The translations under genes and the position numbers were made by a program. Below are positions 24,841-34,260 of a stretch of DNA of 64,000 bases, piece after piece; positions within the stretch are counted from its first letter, which is position 1; each line of letters opens with the position of its first letter. The notes beneath the pieces were generated by a model. The model saw only the letters and a program-made list of their open reading frames with translations. It searched no databases and was not told the origin of the DNA. Origin of the DNA: Candidatus Calditenuaceae archaeon (GTDB lineage Archaea; Thermoproteota; Nitrososphaeria_A; Caldarchaeales; Calditenuaceae); the NCBI GenBank assembly GCA_025058175.1, contig JANXED010000001.1:304321-368320 (forward strand). Direction: 5' to 3'.

Positions 24841-25533
24841 TCAGATCATGTGGACTACCTCCCTGTAGGTCGGTCTCCTCATCAGCTCGGTCTCGTGGAG
24901 GAGCCAGGTGAGCCAAGTCAGCTCGACCGCCCTGTACCCGGTGGCCCTTGAGACCCGCTCGACCGTCCTGACGAACTCGACGTCGTCCTCGACCGGCCCG
25001 AACCCGCACTCGCTCAAGAGGCCGTTGATCACCCGCTTGACGATCCTGTCGGGCATGGAGGTATCGATGCCTCCCATCATCCTGAGGTACTGATAGGTCA
25101 CTAGGCCCACGCCCCTCAGAGACCCTACCGGGTCCTCTCTCCAACCCTCCAGCGTAGCGGAGGAGGCCCAGCGCCTCAGCCTCGAGACGTCGTCGCCCTC
25201 GAGCTCGACCAACTTGGCCGCGACGCCCCTCGCCACCTCCCAAGACCTCCCGTTCCTCCAAAAGGCCCTGACCGAGTCCACGTCGACCTCCGCGAGCTCC
25301 TCGAGGGAGGTCAGGACCCCCCGGTCGACAAGCTCTCGCTTGATCCTGGCGACCGCGGGCACGACGGACCTGAAGTAGCTCAGCCCGATCGAAGTGAAGG
25401 CCGCGTCGACCACCATCAGGACCGCGCTCCCTCCCCACCTCCTCGAGGAGAGGCACCGGTCGCAGAGCTCCTCCAGCTCCGGGAACCCAGAAGTTAGCTC
25501 GTCGAGCCTCGACCTCAGCAGCTCGAGCGACAT
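24841..25533 (-). CDS. HhH-GPD-like DNA glycosylase family protein
   Basis: Protein of 230 residues. GVGLVTYQYLRMMGGIDTSM is a helix-hairpin-helix with the spacing of the HhH-GPD superfamily, followed by PDRIVKRVI, where the Asp aligns with the catalytic Asp of endonuclease III-type enzymes. No iron-sulfur Cys cluster and no clear catalytic Lys is present. This suggests a monofunctional base-excision glycosylase or a non-catalytic relative. It converges on rps8 with 7 nt between. Confidence 0.6.
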   Translation of the reverse strand: MSLELLRSRLDELTSGFPELEELCDRCLSSRRWGGSAVLMVVDAAFTSIGLSYFRSVVPAVARIKRELVDRGVLTSLEELAEVDVDSVRAFWRNGRSWEVARGVAAKLVELEGDDVSRLRRWASSATLEGWREDPVGSLRGVGLVTYQYLRMMGGIDTSMPDRIVKRVINGLLSECGFGPVEDDVEFVRTVERVSRATGYRAVELTWLTWLLHETELMRRPTYREVVHMI

Positions 25534-25627
25534 ACGTCAAGGGCTTCCGCGGCCGCGATTTAGCGGTGCAGGGAGGAGCGGGTCCGGGGAAGATCCTTTT
25601 TAGAGAGCCGTGAGCAGGCACCTCGAG

Positions 25628-27403
25628 ATGCCGGTTAAAGGGAGGATCGTGTGGATCGCGGGCCCTGCCGTGAAGGCCGACGGCATGATGGGCGCGAGGA
25701 TGTACGAGGTCGTCAGGGTCGGGAAGGAGGGGCTCGTGGGCGAGGTGATCAAGCTCACGGGCGACGTCGCGTTCATCCAGGTCTACGAGAACACGTCGGG
25801 CCTCTCGCCTGGCGAGCCGGTGGAGGGCACGGGCGCCCCACTCTCGGTCACGCTGGGTCCCGGCATGATCGGGAGCGTTTACGACGGCATACAGAGGCCC
25901 CTCGATAGGATCGCGGAAAGGGTCGGGCCCTTCGTCAGGAGGGGCGTCAACGTCCCTCCAGTCCCCCAAGAGAAGAAGTGGCGTTTCGTCCCGACGGTCA
26001 AGAGGGGCGAGGAGGTCGAGCCCGGGACCGTCATCGGCGAGGTCCAGGAGACGCCGCTCGTCGCGACGAAGATCATGGTCCCGCCCGACGGGCCGAGGGG
26101 CGAGGTCGAGGAGGTGGCGCCGGAGGGAGAGTACGCGGTCGACGAGGTCGTCGCTGAGGTGAGGACGAAGGACGGCGTCGAGAAGGTGAGGATGGCCCAC
26201 GAGTGGCCCGTCAGGACCCCGAGGCCGTTCAAGAGGAGGCTGGACCCCGTTGTGCCTCTGATCACGGGACAGAGGGTGCTCGACGTCCTCTTCCCGATGG
26301 CGAAGGGTGGGACGGGGTGCATACCGGGCGCCTTCGGGACCGGAAAGACGGTCACGCTCCACCAGCTCGCGAAGTGGAGCGACGCGAAGGTGATCCTTCA
26401 CATCGGTTGCGGCGAGAGGGGGAACGAGGAGGCCGAGGTCCTCACCGAGTTCCCGCACCTCAAGGACCCCTACACGGGGAGGCCGCTGATGGAGAGGACC
26501 GTTCTGATCGCGAACACCAGCAACATGCCAGTCGCCGCGAGGGAGGCCAGCATCTACACCGGCGCGACCATCGCAGAGTTCTACAGGGACATGGGATACG
26601 ACGTCCTCCTGGTCGCCGACTCGACTAGCAGGTGGGCCGAGGCCCTCAGGGAGATAAGCGGGAGGCTCGAGGAGATGCCCGCGGAGGAGGGGTACCCAAG
26701 CTACCTTGCCAGCAGGCTCGCCGAGTTCTACGAGAGGGCCGGACGCGTCGAGGTGCTCGGTAGACCCGAGAGGGTCGGGAGCATGACGCTAGTGGGCGCT
26801 GTCTCTCCGCCGGGCGGCGACTTCACGGAGCCCGTCACGACCCACACGCTCAGGTTCGTGAGGACCTTCTGGGCGCTCGACCCGAACCTAGCTTACACGA
26901 GGCATTACCCCGCGATCAACTGGATGATGTCCTACTCCGGGTACGTCGAAACGGTCAAGGACTGGTGGGGGAAGAGCGTCAGCGCGGACTGGTACGAGCT
27001 GAGGGCCTACATCTATAGGCTCCTGAGGAGGGAGGAGGAGCTGCTGGAGCTCGTGAGGCTCCTCGGACCAGAGTCGCTCGCAGACGAGGAGAAGCTGATC
27101 CTCGACGTGGGCAGAATGATCAGGGAGGGTTTCCTCCAGCAGAGCGCCTTCGACGAGGTTGACTCCTACTGCTCGTCGAGGAAGCAGTACGCGCTGATGA
27201 GGCTCTTCGTCACCTTCCACAGGAACGCGGAGGAGGTCCTGAGGAAGGGCGTCCCGCTGATCAAGATCAGGCAGCTCCCGATCATCTCGAGGATCGTCAG
27301 GGCCAAGGCCGAGTTCAGGAACGACGACGTCGAGAAGATCGAGGCCCTCGAGCAGGAGGTCAGAGCTGCGATCTCGGCCCTGAAGCCTGAGATCCTCGCG
27401 TGA
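25628..27403 (+). CDS. atpA: V/A-type ATP synthase subunit A
   Basis: Catalytic subunit of 591 residues. It has Walker [12 protein letters not shown] (near residue 232), the A-subunit-specific non-homologous insert (residues about 110-190), and the motif [19 protein letters not shown]. It carries out ATP synthesis or hydrolysis in the A1 head. I start at ATG 25628 ([13 protein letters not shown]), as most homologues do; an in-frame GTG at 25610 adds six residues. No other A-ATPase subunit is next to it. Confidence 0.95.
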   Translation: MPVKGRIVWIAGPAVKADGMMGARMYEVVRVGKEGLVGEVIKLTGDVAFIQVYENTSGLSPGEPVEGTGAPLSVTLGPGMIGSVYDGIQRPLDRIAERVGPFVRRGVNVPPVPQEKKWRFVPTVKRGEEVEPGTVIGEVQETPLVATKIMVPPDGPRGEVEEVAPEGEYAVDEVVAEVRTKDGVEKVRMAHEWPVRTPRPFKRRLDPVVPLITGQRVLDVLFPMAKGGTGCIPGAFGTGKTVTLHQLAKWSDAKVILHIGCGERGNEEAEVLTEFPHLKDPYTGRPLMERTVLIANTSNMPVAAREASIYTGATIAEFYRDMGYDVLLVADSTSRWAEALREISGRLEEMPAEEGYPSYLASRLAEFYERAGRVEVLGRPERVGSMTLVGAVSPPGGDFTEPVTTHTLRFVRTFWALDPNLAYTRHYPAINWMMSYSGYVETVKDWWGKSVSADWYELRAYIYRLLRREEELLELVRLLGPESLADEEKLILDVGRMIREGFLQQSAFDEVDSYCSSRKQYALMRLFVTFHRNAEEVLRKGVPLIKIRQLPIISRIVRAKAEFRNDDVEKIEALEQEVRAAISALKPEILA

Positions 27404-27409
27404 GCAGTC

Positions 27410-28201
27410 TCATCGCATCCTGAGCACCCTTATCTCGCTCCCAGGCCTGAGGTCGAGGTCGGCAGCAGCGCTCCCCATGTTCACCGAGAGCTCCAAGTAC
27501 CCCGTCCCCCCGAATGTCAGGAGGAACTCGCCCGCGCCCGAGTACCCGTAGGCCCTGACGAAGACCGCCTCGACGGTCCTGCCCCTGGATTCGACGAGGT
27601 ACCTCGAGCCGAGCTCGATCCAATCGGGTAGCGAGCCGCGATCGACGTTGGTCACGCAGTTCCCGAACCGGTCCACGTGGAGGACGACGGCCCTGAGCTC
27701 ATCATTGGCGACCGTAGGGCGGGGCAGCTCCAGCCTCACAAGTGTCATCGGGTCGACTGGGACGAGGTCGGGGAGCCTCCTAGCCGCCAGCGAGGCCGCG
27801 ACCGGCGCGAAGACGTCCCTTCCGTGGAAGGTCTCGCCCCCGAACCTCGGGAACCTCTCTAGCGGTATCGCGTAGCACGCCTCAATGACGTCCTCCGACG
27901 CGGCGGGGTAGAGGAGGCCGTTGTCCGGCCCGACGAACCAGTATCCCTTTGTCCTGACGGCCACTCCTCTCCGCTCCGTGCCCACGCCGGGGTCTACGAT
28001 CGCGAGGAACACCGAGCCCCTCGGGAAGTGCCTGTAGGCGAGGTGGAGGAGGAAGGCGCCTTGGAGGACGTTGAACGGCTCGACTTCGTGCGTGACGTCG
28101 ACGACCGTAGCGTCGGGGCAGTGCCTGAGGACGACCGCCTTCACCTCACCCGCGTAGGGGTCCTTGAGCCCGTAGTCGGAGAGGAAGCCGATCACCCTCA
28201 T
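27410..28201 (-). CDS. SAM hydrolase (DUF62, SAM hydroxide adenosyltransferase)
   Basis: Protein of 263 residues of the DUF62 family. LSDYGLKDPYAGEVKAV, AIVDPGVGTERRGVAV, GPDNGLLYPA and GGETFHGRDVFAPVAA are the family's conserved blocks, with the Asp-Arg-His set of the water-activating site visible. The enzyme splits SAM to adenosine and methionine. It is closely related to halogenases, but the chloride-binding insertion is not apparent. It lies between atpA (convergent, 6-nt gap) and the cyclodeaminase-like gene (divergent). Confidence 0.92.
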   Translation of the reverse strand: MRVIGFLSDYGLKDPYAGEVKAVVLRHCPDATVVDVTHEVEPFNVLQGAFLLHLAYRHFPRGSVFLAIVDPGVGTERRGVAVRTKGYWFVGPDNGLLYPAASEDVIEACYAIPLERFPRFGGETFHGRDVFAPVAASLAARRLPDLVPVDPMTLVRLELPRPTVANDELRAVVLHVDRFGNCVTNVDRGSLPDWIELGSRYLVESRGRTVEAVFVRAYGYSGAGEFLLTFGGTGYLELSVNMGSAAADLDLRPGSEIRVLRMR

Positions 28202-28257
28202 CGCCGGTGAGACCCCGGGAATACTGATAAATCTCGAACCGAAGGACCGATCGCGGC

Positions 28258-29214
28258 TTGGTCAGGTCGCTGAGCGACGGGGACGTCGAGCGGGCCTTGA
28301 GCCTGAGGGAGGTGATCGAGGCCGTCGAGCGGGCCTTCGCGCTCTACAGCACCGGGAGGGCCCTGATGCCCCAGAGGGTCCACGTGCCGGTAACGGAGCA
28401 CGAAGGCACCATCCTCCTCATGCCCTGTTACGTCCCGGAGATGGGCGTCTTCTCGGTGAAGTACGTCACCGTCTACCCCGGGAACCCTTCGAGGGGCCTC
28501 CCGACGATCTTCGCGTCCCTCTTGATCTCCGACCCCGCGACCGGCGAGCCGAAGGTCCTTGCGGACGCGAGGGCCGCGACCGGGATGAGGACTGGGGCCG
28601 CGACGGCCGTCTCGATAAAGCACCTCTCGAGGACAACGGAGGGAGCGCTCGGCGTAGTCGGGTGCGGCTACCAGGCGAGGTGGCAGCTTAAGGCAGCGCT
28701 CGAGGTGATGAGGGTCGAGAAGTTGTACCTCCATGACATCGTCAGGTCGAAGGCGGTCGAGCTCGGGGAGGAGGCTTCGAGGAGGTACGGGCTCGACGTG
28801 GAGGTCGCGGACGAGGTCAGGCTCCTAGCGTCCAAGAGCGACGTCATCATCACCGCAACCACCTCCTCGAAGCCCTTCCTCAAGGCGGAGTGGGTCAGGC
28901 CCGGGACACACATCTCCGCGATCGGGGCCTTCACGCCTCAGATGGCCGAGCTCGAGGCCGAGTTGGTCGCCTCCTCCAAAGTCGTGGTCGACTCGAGGGA
29001 GGCCGCGAAGGCAGAGGCCGGGGACATCATCCAGGCGGTCCAGAGGGGGCTGATGAGGTGGGAGGACGTCCACGCCGAGTTAGGAGAGGTCGTCGCCGGG
29101 ATCAGGCCCGGGAGGGAGAGCGACGAGGAGGTCACAGTCTTCAAGAGCGTCGGCCTCGCGGTCCAAGACGCCGCGGTCGCGGCCTTGCTGCTCAGGAGGA
29201 TGGGCGGGAGTTGA
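28258..29214 (+). CDS. Ornithine cyclodeaminase/alanine dehydrogenase-like enzyme
   Basis: Protein of 318 residues of the mu-crystallin/OCD family. LGVVGCGYQARWQLKA is the nucleotide-binding loop, SVKYVTVYPGNPSRGLPT the substrate-side block, and ATTSSKPFLKAEW and HISAIGAFTPQM follow in the usual order. Archaeal members have been shown to be NAD-dependent alanine dehydrogenases, so either activity is possible. TTG 28258 is the start. The following surface-protein gene can start within its stop codon. Confidence 0.88.
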   Translation: MVRSLSDGDVERALSLREVIEAVERAFALYSTGRALMPQRVHVPVTEHEGTILLMPCYVPEMGVFSVKYVTVYPGNPSRGLPTIFASLLISDPATGEPKVLADARAATGMRTGAATAVSIKHLSRTTEGALGVVGCGYQARWQLKAALEVMRVEKLYLHDIVRSKAVELGEEASRRYGLDVEVADEVRLLASKSDVIITATTSSKPFLKAEWVRPGTHISAIGAFTPQMAELEAELVASSKVVVDSREAAKAEAGDIIQAVQRGLMRWEDVHAELGEVVAGIRPGRESDEEVTVFKSVGLAVQDAAVAALLLRRMGGS

Positions 29215-29234
29215 ACCGGTTGGGCAGTGACCGG

Positions 29235-31784
29235 ATGAGGGCGCTGTCGCTGGCCTCGGCCCTCCTGACTCTCGTCCTGATCTCATCGGCCCCGGAGCCC
29301 GCGATCTCCCAGCCCACCTGGGACTTCTTGGTCCAAGTCTCGGGAGGCCCGCTCTACCCCGGCGAGACCGGCACGATCGAGGCGTCGCTGTTCAACGTCA
29401 ACTGCGTTTCAAGGACGCCCAGGCTGAGGTTCACCTATACGACCCACGCCTTCCTCAGGAACCTGACCGACGCCCAGCTGGAGGAGCTCAAAGGTCGGCT
29501 GAACTACCTGAGACAGCAGAACCTCATCCTCGACTACGTCTTCGCCGTCAACGCGACCAGGATGGTCGGCCCTACGCCCGTAGCGGATTACACGCTGGTC
29601 GTCACCGGTGCCTGCGTCGGGAAATCCGTCCACGTGAAGGCCATTAGAGTCTGGTTCCCGTGGCCCGGCCTCGGAAGGGCGCTTCACTCGGAGAGGTCCG
29701 TGGAGAGGACGCTACCACCCTTCGACGTCCCGAGCTACATCGCGACCGGCTCGACGTCCGCGTTCAGGATCGACCTGAGGTTAGAGTTCCGGGTCCCCAA
29801 AGACCTGCCTTCTGAACTCCTCGGGAGCAACAGGCCGAACGTGGAGGTGGACGCCACGGTCGAGGGGAGCACCTACACCTTCGGGAGGCCCTTCGGTCTG
29901 CCAGAGGTCAGGGTAGTCGGGGACCTCGAGGTGAAGCCGTTCAGGACCTTCAAGCTCAGGCTCCTCGACAGCGAGGGGAGGATACCGCTCTCTGGGGCCG
30001 AGGTCAGGCTGCAGGCGCATGTCTACGCCCAGTACACGCTGAGGCTCTCCTCGGACAGAGAGGGGTACGTCGCGTTCACCAGGCTGCCCGAGAGGTTCGT
30101 CTACAGCGTCACCGTCCTATATAAGACGTCCTACACCCCCGACCCGATCCCTGTCTCGTCCTTCGACGCGACGGCTCTTGAGCTCGCGAGGTTGGATTCC
30201 CTGACGACCGAGCTCTACACGCTGCGGCTGAGCGCCGCTGACATGAAAGGCAGGCCGGTAAAGGATGGAGTCGCGAGGCTGAGGCCCATCGAGGTCGTGT
30301 ACGCGGCGATCGCCCTACCCTCGGAGGTGAGGGTCTCTAACGGCACCGCTGAGTTTCGCCTGGTCCCGACTGGGAACTACACGGTCTCGCTCGAGGTGAT
30401 GGGCTTCGAGGTAGGGAGCGTCACGAGGTACGTCGGCTACCACCCGACCCACGGCAGGCTCCCGCCATCAGTGACCATGACCGCCTCGCTCGACGACATC
30501 TCCGTGACGGTGAGAGACGGCATGGGGAGGCCGTTGGCGGCTACCGTGAGCCTCACCGACCCCCGGGGCAGGGTGGTGGCCACCGTCACCTCGAGGGACG
30601 GCCGAGCGGAGTTCGTCCAGCTACCGGTCACAACGTACGGAGTCAGGGCGAGGGCGAACGATTCGCTGGGGACGACCCACTTGCGAGAGCTTCAGGCCGT
30701 GCCGGGAGCGAGCGTTACCCTCTCGTTCCCGTTCTACAGGCTCTCGGTCAGCCTGGTGACTCAGGACGGCAAGCCCCTGAGGGGAGCCGCGCTCAAGGTC
30801 CTCGACAGAGAAATCATTCTGAGGACCGGCGAGGCCTCCTTCGACCACTTCCCGGGCGGGAGCCACGTCGTCTCGGTCACCTACAAGGGGGTAGTGGTCC
30901 ACGAGTCCGCGATCAGTCTGACGTCCGACGCTGCCTTCCAGCTCAGGACGAGGGTCAACGACGTCGAGCTCAGGTTCCTGGACGCCTCCTCGAAGCCATT
31001 GAACGTCACCTGGCGCGTGGCTTACCTCGACACCGTCAACGCAGGGCATGGGACCTTTGTGAGGCTGGTCGACGTGCCCGACGTGGAGCTGAGGCTTGAA
31101 GTGTCGTTCAGGGCCATGAACTCGACCTTCAACCTCCTATCGCGGAGCATCAGGGCCTCAGAGGCCTGGCCGACCGCGAACTTCTCCCTCCCCGTCGGGG
31201 ACCTTGCCCTGATCGTGCTCTGGGAGGACGGCCTAAGGCTGGACGGGGTCCTAGTCTTGGAGGTTGCGGGCTCGAGACACTCGATGCCCCTGAGGGCCGG
31301 AGCGCCTCCAAGGGTCCCAACGTTGCCGTTCGGCGAGTACGGCTATAGCGTCGTCGACGCCCGCGGCCTCGAGGTCGCGAGGGGCAGGATCTCCCACTCC
31401 GGAGCACCGGTATCGATCAGGGTTCCCCAGACCTCGCTGACTGTGAAAGTATCGGACCAACTCGGGACCCCACTGCCCGGCGCGAGGGTCTCTGTCCTCA
31501 AGTCGGGCCTGAGATACGGGACTTCGACGACCGATGCGTCGGGCGTCGTGCGATTCTCCGGCCTGCCAGCGCTCCTGGAACCCTATGAGGTCGTGGTCGA
31601 GGTCGACGGACATAAAGTCACAACGACCGCCCTGGGTGAAGTAGCGCTGAGCGTCCCCGTTTTAGTGCTGTTTGGCGCACCGCTGCACCTCGACGTCACG
31701 GCCCAAGCCGTCCTCTGGGGGTCACTCGCGGTCATCGCGGCGGCCATCGCGATCAGCCTGTACAGGCGCAGAGTGCCTCAGTGA
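29235..31784 (+). CDS. Large secreted, membrane-anchored beta-domain protein
   Basis: Protein of 849 residues from ATG 29235. It has a signal-like hydrophobic stretch (RALSLASALLTLVLISS) and a C-terminal helix (WGSLAVIAAAIAISLY) followed by RRR, so most of it faces outside. Between lie several repeats of carboxypeptidase-regulatory/Ig-like type: the theme V.D..G.PL.GA.V.V..., then T...G.A.F..LP...Y.V recurs about six times. No catalytic motif is seen. A TTG at 29211 overlapping the previous stop codon is an alternative start. Likely an S-layer-associated or other surface protein. Confidence 0.8.
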   Translation: MRALSLASALLTLVLISSAPEPAISQPTWDFLVQVSGGPLYPGETGTIEASLFNVNCVSRTPRLRFTYTTHAFLRNLTDAQLEELKGRLNYLRQQNLILDYVFAVNATRMVGPTPVADYTLVVTGACVGKSVHVKAIRVWFPWPGLGRALHSERSVERTLPPFDVPSYIATGSTSAFRIDLRLEFRVPKDLPSELLGSNRPNVEVDATVEGSTYTFGRPFGLPEVRVVGDLEVKPFRTFKLRLLDSEGRIPLSGAEVRLQAHVYAQYTLRLSSDREGYVAFTRLPERFVYSVTVLYKTSYTPDPIPVSSFDATALELARLDSLTTELYTLRLSAADMKGRPVKDGVARLRPIEVVYAAIALPSEVRVSNGTAEFRLVPTGNYTVSLEVMGFEVGSVTRYVGYHPTHGRLPPSVTMTASLDDISVTVRDGMGRPLAATVSLTDPRGRVVATVTSRDGRAEFVQLPVTTYGVRARANDSLGTTHLRELQAVPGASVTLSFPFYRLSVSLVTQDGKPLRGAALKVLDREIILRTGEASFDHFPGGSHVVSVTYKGVVVHESAISLTSDAAFQLRTRVNDVELRFLDASSKPLNVTWRVAYLDTVNAGHGTFVRLVDVPDVELRLEVSFRAMNSTFNLLSRSIRASEAWPTANFSLPVGDLALIVLWEDGLRLDGVLVLEVAGSRHSMPLRAGAPPRVPTLPFGEYGYSVVDARGLEVARGRISHSGAPVSIRVPQTSLTVKVSDQLGTPLPGARVSVLKSGLRYGTSTTDASGVVRFSGLPALLEPYEVVVEVDGHKVTTTALGEVALSVPVLVLFGAPLHLDVTAQAVLWGSLAVIAAAIAISLYRRRVPQ

Positions 31785-31828
31785 TCTCACAGTAATACAC
31801 TCAAAGGTCCTAAGACGGCGCTTGCGCA

Positions 31829-31897
31829 TGATGTGTAAATTCTTCATCGATTATTCACGGAATCTCAAAATATGTTGTCAACATCGATTACACATCA
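31829..31897. repeat. Inverted repeats in the methyltransferase promoter region
   Basis: TGATGTGTAA (31829-31838) and TTACACATCA (31888-31897) are perfect 10-bp inverted arms 49 nt apart. Between them sits the perfect 13-bp near-palindrome ATGTTGTCAACAT (31872-31884). The region is AT-rich and lies just upstream of ATG 31934, so it probably holds the promoter and regulator sites of the methyltransferase pair. Confidence 0.45.
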
Positions 31898-31933
31898 GCG
31901 TTATAGGAGATCTCTGGCCAAGGCACGCCGAAG

Positions 31934-33118
31934 ATGCTCAGACAGATCGAGTGCGTCTCCGCCTGGGAGCTGGAGGGGACGTGGAAGGGCGCGAGGAAGT
32001 CGAGCGGCCATTCGCTCCACGCGCTCTGCTCGAGGACCGGGTCGTTCCCGCCGGCGCTCGCCCGGTTCTTCATCGAGAGGTACTCGGGGCCGGGTTCCGT
32101 GGTACTGGATCCGTTCTCCGGGAAGGGCACGGCACCTCTCGAGGCTTGTCTCGCTGGTAGGGTCGGAGTGGGGAACGACCTCGCGCCGGAGGCGTATGTG
32201 CTCACCAGGGCGAAGGTCAGGCCCGTGAGCCTAGAGGAGGTGATCGGATGGGTCAAGAGGAACAGGAGCTTCATCGAGTCCTACCGGGGCACCGACGCCC
32301 CAGAGGAGGTCCAGGTCTTCTACAGCAGGAGCACCCTGAGGCAGTTGCTGGCCGTGAGGGAGCTCCTCTCCGAGCCCGAGACGGACGTCGAGTACTTCGT
32401 GACCGCGGTGATGCTCGGGATCCTCCACGGCTCCTCCTCGGACTCGCTCTCCGTCAAGTGCTCCCACTCCTTCTCGATGTCGCCGAAGTACGTCGAGAAG
32501 GCCGTTAGGGTATCGGGGCTCAGGAGGCCCGAGAGGAACGTGGCCGACTGCATCCTGAGGCGCGCCGAGAGGGTCCTCGCGGACAGGCTCCCCCCAGTCA
32601 AGGGGATCGCGTTCGAGGGCGACGCTCGGTCCCTGCCCATCCCTCCGGAGTCCGTGGACCTGATAGTCACCTCCCCGCCCTACTTCAACATGCAGACCTA
32701 CGCGTGGGACAACTGGCTGAGGCTCTGGTTCCTCGGCCACGAATACAAGGAGGTGGCCAGGAGGCTCTTCCACACGGATTCGGTCAGCAGGTTCCTCTCC
32801 TTCGCCGAGGAGTTCCTGACGGAGTTCAACAGGGTGCTTAGGCCCGGCGGGTCCTGCTTCCTGGTGCTAGGCGTCGTGAGGCTCAGGGGGGAGACGGTCA
32901 ACATGGCCGAGCTCCTGCTGAACGTCGTCGATAGGACGGGGTTCGAGCCGGTTAGGGTGATCACCGACGAGATCCCCAAGGAGAAGAAGTACTTGATGTA
33001 CCTCGGCACCGACCAGGGCGTGAATAGGGAGGTGGTCCTGGAGCTCCTGAAGCCGGAGTCCGTCCCGGGGCGCTCCCCGCGGGCAGGTCGCGGCGGGCTG
33101 ATCTCGGTTGTTGGTTGA
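31934..33118 (+). CDS. DNA methyltransferase (N4/N6 amino-type)
   Basis: Protein of 394 residues. Motif I is VVLDPFSGKGTAPLEA (about 55-70) and motif IV is LIVTSPPYFNMQTY (about 240). The order I-then-IV with SPPY points to an exocyclic amino methyltransferase (N6-adenine or N4-cytosine). Between the motifs lies a region of about 150 residues that may recognise the target. FNRVLRPGGSCFLVLG is motif VI-like. No nuclease gene adjoins; instead the gene overlaps an unknown protein gene by 11 nt. It may be an orphan epigenetic enzyme or part of a new modification system. Confidence 0.85.
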   Translation: MLRQIECVSAWELEGTWKGARKSSGHSLHALCSRTGSFPPALARFFIERYSGPGSVVLDPFSGKGTAPLEACLAGRVGVGNDLAPEAYVLTRAKVRPVSLEEVIGWVKRNRSFIESYRGTDAPEEVQVFYSRSTLRQLLAVRELLSEPETDVEYFVTAVMLGILHGSSSDSLSVKCSHSFSMSPKYVEKAVRVSGLRRPERNVADCILRRAERVLADRLPPVKGIAFEGDARSLPIPPESVDLIVTSPPYFNMQTYAWDNWLRLWFLGHEYKEVARRLFHTDSVSRFLSFAEEFLTEFNRVLRPGGSCFLVLGVVRLRGETVNMAELLLNVVDRTGFEPVRVITDEIPKEKKYLMYLGTDQGVNREVVLELLKPESVPGRSPRAGRGGLISVVG

Positions 33119-34220
33119 GACCCACGGCGAGGTCTGCAGGCTCGGTTACCTGAGGGTCATCGCGGCCGTAGCGGCGACGCTCGAGGGGAGCGCCTCTCTG
33201 GAGTACGTGGCAGCGGTCCTCCACAACATCGCGACGAACGCGCCCTTCTCCAGCCCCGCCGAGGCCAAGACCACCGGCGTGATCAGGAACCCGGTCACAG
33301 CGAGGAACTACGTGACGCTCGCGAAGGAGCTGGGCTTCGTTAACCCGAGGTCAGGTCTGTTGGGCCCGATGGGCAGGTTCTTCATCTCGCTGAGGTCATC
33401 CGCGAAGTTCGTCGCGCTGGTCAGGGGCGACGCGAGGCTGACCCACAGGGACCTGATCTCCCTCACCCCCTTCGAGAGGTTCTTCATGCTCTACGCGGTC
33501 TACTCGAGGGACCACCTGGTCATGAAGAGGTTGATACACTTCGTGACGGAGAGGAGGGAGTTCACCAGGAACGACGGCATGAACTACCTGATGGAGGAGG
33601 TCTACCCCGAGGCCCTTAGGCTCGCCGCGTCAAGCGCGGGGAAGAGGAGGAAGGCCGAGTACCTCCAGAAGCTCGAGGAGGCGACGAGGTTCAGGGAGAT
33701 CAGGGAGAGCTACGGGAGGAAGTCCGACTGGATCAGGAGCACCCTTTACGCGAAGTACAGGCACATCGCGCCCCCGAGGATCGAGTGGTTGGTCGACCTC
33801 GGCCTGCTCGAGAAGGTCGGCAGGGGGAAGTACGCGGCCACGCAGTTCCTCCTCTCCAACGCCGAGGCTGTCAGGAAGGCGATGGAGTTCCCGCCGTCCT
33901 CCGGGGCCGACGCGCTCTTCTCCGTGATCGCGCCGCTCTACGTGAAGTACGTCAAGGCCCCCCCGAAGCAGGTCGTGCTCGAGGAGCTCTCGAGGTCCTT
34001 CAGGTCGCTCTCAGGGGGAGGAAGGGAGCCCGTGGGTCTGAGGGCCCTCGAGCTGGTCACGGCCTTCTCGCTCCTCGAGAACAACTACCTGATGACGCCG
34101 AAGGAGCTCCACAACTTCGTCAACGGGCTCACGCTCATCTACAGCGACAGGATCTACGTCGTGCCCGGCGAGGACGGCCTTTACGTCACGAGGTTCTCCG
34201 TCATGGACTCGGAGCCCTGA
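33108..34220 (+). CDS. Unknown protein coupled to the DNA methyltransferase
   Basis: Soluble, mainly helical protein of 370 residues with no family I recognise. It is rich in Arg/Leu. Two stretches look like winged-helix DNA-binding units: NPVTARNYVTLAKELGFVN (about 63-81) and IEWLVDLGLLEKVGRGKYAA (about 225-244). No nuclease, helicase or toxin motif is visible. TTG 33108 or TTG 33111 starts it, overlapping the methyltransferase gene, so the two are translated together. The natural guess is a specificity or regulatory partner, but this is inference. Confidence 0.7.
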   Translation: MLVETHGEVCRLGYLRVIAAVAATLEGSASLEYVAAVLHNIATNAPFSSPAEAKTTGVIRNPVTARNYVTLAKELGFVNPRSGLLGPMGRFFISLRSSAKFVALVRGDARLTHRDLISLTPFERFFMLYAVYSRDHLVMKRLIHFVTERREFTRNDGMNYLMEEVYPEALRLAASSAGKRRKAEYLQKLEEATRFREIRESYGRKSDWIRSTLYAKYRHIAPPRIEWLVDLGLLEKVGRGKYAATQFLLSNAEAVRKAMEFPPSSGADALFSVIAPLYVKYVKAPPKQVVLEELSRSFRSLSGGGREPVGLRALELVTAFSLLENNYLMTPKELHNFVNGLTLIYSDRIYVVPGEDGLYVTRFSVMDSEP

Positions 34221-34260
34221 CCCTGAGGTGGGAGTCGCATGGCGTCCGGGGGCGTTGTGA

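Noticed and set aside
28890..29234. Long N-terminal extension of the surface-protein frame
   Set aside because: It lies inside the cyclodeaminase gene and is Arg/Gly-rich; the signal sequence begins at 29235.
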